From Rubellimicrobium arenae (GTDB taxonomy: Bacteria > Pseudomonadota > Alphaproteobacteria > Rhodobacterales > Rhodobacteraceae), in contig NZ_JAFMSS010000001.1 of the NCBI RefSeq assembly GCF_017916295.1, positions 1-64,000 on the forward strand: a DNA stretch of 64,000 nt, given 5' to 3'. Below are positions 61,817-64,000 of the stretch, one piece after another; positions within the stretch are counted from its first letter, which is position 1, and each line of letters opens with the position of its first letter. Both the position numbers and the translations under genes were made by a program. The notes below the pieces were generated by a model, which saw nothing but the letters and a program-made list of their open reading frames with translations, did no database searches and was not told the origin of the DNA.

Positions 61817-62977
61817 CTAGAGGCGCACGGTCACGACGTTCTGGCCCTTCGCCGCCAGGGCCACCTTGCCCTCACAGAGGCGGATCGCCTCCTCTCCGAA
61901 GACTTCGCGCCGCCAGCCCTTGAGCGCGGGCAGATCCCGCTCGCCCGCCGCGATGGCGTCCAGGTCCGCCGAGGAGGCGATCAACCGTGCCGCCACACCC
62001 TCGCCTTCGGACTTGGCCTTGAGCAGCACGCGCAGCAGGTCCGCCAGGGCCGGGTTGACCTGGAGCTGTTCACGCGAATCGTTCAGGCGCGGAACGTCCT
62101 CGGGCCTGTAGGCCGCCGCCCGCTTCACGGACGCGAGGATCCCTTCGGCGATGTCCCCCCTCCGCCCTTCGCGGAGAAGAAGACGGGACTTGGACAGGTC
62201 GGCCTCGCTCAGCGGACGCGTCGTGGCGAGCTCGATCAAGGCGTCGTCCTTGAAAACGCGGCTGCGCGGCACGTCCTTGCCCTGCGCATACTCCTCGCGG
62301 AAGCGCGCCAACTCGACAAGGGCGGCCATCATCTTGCTCGACCCCGGGCGGGTCTTGACCCGCTCCCAAGCCTTGGCCGGGTCGGTCCGGTAGGTGGCCG
62401 GATCCATGAGGACTGCCATCTCCTCACCGACCCAATGCTCCCGGCCGGTGCGCTTCAGCCGTTCCGACAGATGCACATACACGGTCCGGAGATAGGTGAC
62501 GTCGGCCAGGGCGTAGCGGAGCTGCGCCTCGGACAGGGGCCGGTGCGACCAGTCGGTGAAGCGGGAGGACTTGTCCACCTCGGCCTTGGCGATCTTGCGG
62601 ACCAAGGTCTCGTAGCTCACCTGGTCGCCAAAGCCGCAGACCATGGCCGCGACCTGCGTGTCGAAGAGCGGCGCGGGAATGACCCCGGCATCGACGAAGA
62701 AGATCTCGAGGTCCTGCCGCGCCGCGTGGAAGACCTTCACCACGTCGGGGTTCCGGAACAGGTCGTACAGAGGAGCGAGGCTCAGCTCCCCTCCCGCGAG
62801 GGGGTCGACGATGGCGGCCGCGTCCTCGGAGTCGCCGGGATAAGCGATCTGGAGCAGGCACAGCTTGGAGTAATAGGTCCGCTCGCGCAGGAACTCGGTG
62901 TCGACGGTAACGAAGGGATGCTGGGCCGCGCGTTCGCAGAAGGCGGCCAAAGCCTCGGTCGTGGTGATGATCTGCAT
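61817..62977 (-). CDS. rnd: Ribonuclease D
   Basis: This 386-aa 3'-5' exoribonuclease trims tRNA and other small RNAs. The DEDD catalytic residues are in FVTVDTEFL (Asp26, Glu28), KVFHAARQDLEIF and RYALADVTYLRTVY; an HRDC-type helical domain occupies the C-terminal third (about residues 200-386). Confidence 0.94.
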   Translation of the reverse strand: MQIITTTEALAAFCERAAQHPFVTVDTEFLRERTYYSKLCLLQIAYPGDSEDAAAIVDPLAGGELSLAPLYDLFRNPDVVKVFHAARQDLEIFFVDAGVIPAPLFDTQVAAMVCGFGDQVSYETLVRKIAKAEVDKSSRFTDWSHRPLSEAQLRYALADVTYLRTVYVHLSERLKRTGREHWVGEEMAVLMDPATYRTDPAKAWERVKTRPGSSKMMAALVELARFREEYAQGKDVPRSRVFKDDALIELATTRPLSEADLSKSRLLLREGRRGDIAEGILASVKRAAAYRPEDVPRLNDSREQLQVNPALADLLRVLLKAKSEGEGVAARLIASSADLDAIAAGERDLPALKGWRREVFGEEAIRLCEGKVALAAKGQNVVTVRL

Positions 62978-63019
62978 GGACTTGCGACTTAGCTGATTGA
63001 CGCAGCGTTGAAAAGCCCG

Positions 63020-63616
63020 TCAGGGCAAGAGGACGGGTGTCCGGTCCCCCATGGCGTAGCGCCGCAGCACCGCAGGGTAGAGCAGATGCTCCTTGACCAG
63101 CACCCGCGCCGCCAGGATGTCGGGCGTGTCGCCCGGCTCGATGGGCACGCGCGCCTGCCCGAGAATGGGGCCGTGGTCCAGTTCGTCCGTCACCTCGTGG
63201 ACGGTGCAGCCATGTTCCCGGTCGCCATTGGCGAGGGCGCGGGCATGGGTGTGGAGGCCAGGATAGAGCGGGAGGAGCGAGGGGTGGATGTTCAGCATCC
63301 GTCCTTTCCAGCGTCCGACGAACCCGGGCGTCAGGATCCGCATGAACCCGGCCAGGCAGATCAGGTCGGGCGCATGGGGCGCCAGGGCCGCCTGGAGCGA
63401 ATCTTCGAACGCCGCCCGATCACCGGCAAAAGGCCGATGGTCGACGACGGCAGTAGCCACGCCGAGTTCACGCGCACGGACAAGGCCGCCCGCGCCCGGA
63501 TCGTTGGACAGGACAAGCACGGGCGTCGCCGGATGGTCGCCGTGCATGGAGCGCAGGAGCGCCACCATGTTCGAGCCGCCGCCCGAGATAAGGATGGCGA
63601 CCCGGCGATGCGTCAC
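63020..63616 (-). CDS. purN: Phosphoribosylglycinamide formyltransferase
   Basis: This 198-aa enzyme transfers formyl from 10-formyl-THF to GAR. ILISGGGSNMVALL binds the substrate phosphate, and NIHPSLLPLYPGLHTHARAL with HGCTVHEVTDELDHGPI holds the catalytic Asn, His and Asp. Its start overlaps the purM stop by 4 bp, giving the common purM-purN pair. Confidence 0.95.
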   Translation of the reverse strand: MTHRRVAILISGGGSNMVALLRSMHGDHPATPVLVLSNDPGAGGLVRARELGVATAVVDHRPFAGDRAAFEDSLQAALAPHAPDLICLAGFMRILTPGFVGRWKGRMLNIHPSLLPLYPGLHTHARALANGDREHGCTVHEVTDELDHGPILGQARVPIEPGDTPDILAARVLVKEHLLYPAVLRRYAMGDRTPVLLP

Positions 63617-64000
63617 GCGAGATTGCCCCGATAGGACACGCCCTGCCCTTCGGTCACGGCGCCCAGACGGGTCACCGTCTCCCCCGCCTCGCGAAGTTGC
63701 GCAGCCAGGGCTTCGGCCCGGTCCGCTGCGACCACGGCCACCATCCCGATGCCCGAGTTGAAGGTCTTGAGCATCTCGGCTTCGGCGATGCCACCCGCCT
63801 GGCGCATCCAGGCGAAGACGGGCGGCAGCGTCCAGGCGCCCAGGTCGATCTCGGCGCCAAGTCCCTCTGGCAGCACGCGCGGCAGGTTTTCGGTCAGGCC
63901 CCCGCCGGTGATGTGAGCCAGGGCATGGACCCCGCCAGCGCGGATCGCCGACAGGACAGGCTTCACGTAAAGCCGTGTCGGCGTAAGCAGCGCCTCGCCC
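63613..64000 (-). CDS. purM: Phosphoribosylformylglycinamidine cyclo-ligase, C-terminal part (cut by window edge)
   Basis: The last 128 codons of purM are present; the start lies beyond the right end. GEALLTPTRLYVKPVLSAI is the entry to the C-terminal domain and HALAHITGGGLTENLPRVLPEG is the family signature. It would make aminoimidazole ribotide from FGAM. The stop overlaps purN. Confidence 0.93.
   Translation of the reverse strand, partial: GEALLTPTRLYVKPVLSAIRAGGVHALAHITGGGLTENLPRVLPEGLGAEIDLGAWTLPPVFAWMRQAGGIAEAEMLKTFNSGIGMVAVVAADRAEALAAQLREAGETVTRLGAVTEGQGVSYRGNLA

Overview
The window is 64 kb of high-GC, gene-dense chromosome from an alphaproteobacterium, most likely a member of the Rhodobacterales (Roseobacter/Paracoccus/Rhodobacter relatives). 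The evidence is a polyol operon in the Rhodobacter smo order, a CckA hybrid kinase, a Fur/Mur-type regulator, a DUF1476 F1-ATPase zeta inhibitor, a long RNase E with an inserted S1 domain, and a methionine synthase split into separate proteins as reported for Phaeobacter. I see no phage, insertion sequence, CRISPR array or rRNA operon. Most genes are housekeeping and many neighbours overlap by 4 bp (ATGA, GTGA or TTGA). Family names come from reading the proteins; no searches were run.

Layout. 1-6.8 kb, minus strand: a sorbitol/mannitol unit of a HAD hydrolase, a SorC-type regulator, the ABC transporter smoEFGK, polyol dehydrogenase smoS and a cut SDR. 7-10 kb, minus: rlmE, a pterin-binding methyltransferase, a divergent methylenetetrahydrofolate reductase and a 98-aa protein. 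10.3-20 kb: ppx/gppA, an alpha-glucosidase facing glucokinase, cckA, rsmB and guaB. 19.6-22.2 kb, plus: a RamA-like corrinoid-activation ferredoxin, tRNA-Gly(CCC) and a RidA protein. 22.7-26.5 kb, minus: zwf-pgl-pgi behind a perfect LacI-type palindrome. 27-34 kb: an HNH protein, an esterase, an AlkA-like glycosylase and a divergent cobalamin block (cobK, cbiD versus cobA, cobB and an MFS gene). 34-46.9 kb: an NDUFAF6-like protein, cimA, cysS, an aminotransferase, an outer-membrane barrel, anmK, tyrS, a 45-aa membrane protein, an acyltransferase, fur, an EamA transporter and eno. 47-51 kb: a three-gene coupled unit (channel-like membrane protein, cupin, TusA) with a 22-bp tandem repeat upstream, then rne. 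51.7-54.8 kb: dctBD. 54.9-64 kb: purC-purS, purQ, the ATPase zeta subunit, a homocysteine methyltransferase, a radical SAM protein, a corrinoid protein with a coupled DUF1638 gene, sufE, rnd, purN and purM (cut by the window end).

The connecting theme is a dispersed B12-dependent methionine synthase. The homocysteine domain (57.4 kb), corrinoid domain (60.0 kb), methyltetrahydrofolate-binding domain (7.8 kb) and a reductive activator replacing the AdoMet-activation domain (19.6 kb) are separate proteins. Beside them sit a divergent MTHFR, two uncharacterised small families (a PF13769-like protein and DUF1638) and four cobalamin synthesis genes. The two uncharacterised partners are the best candidates here for undescribed biology.
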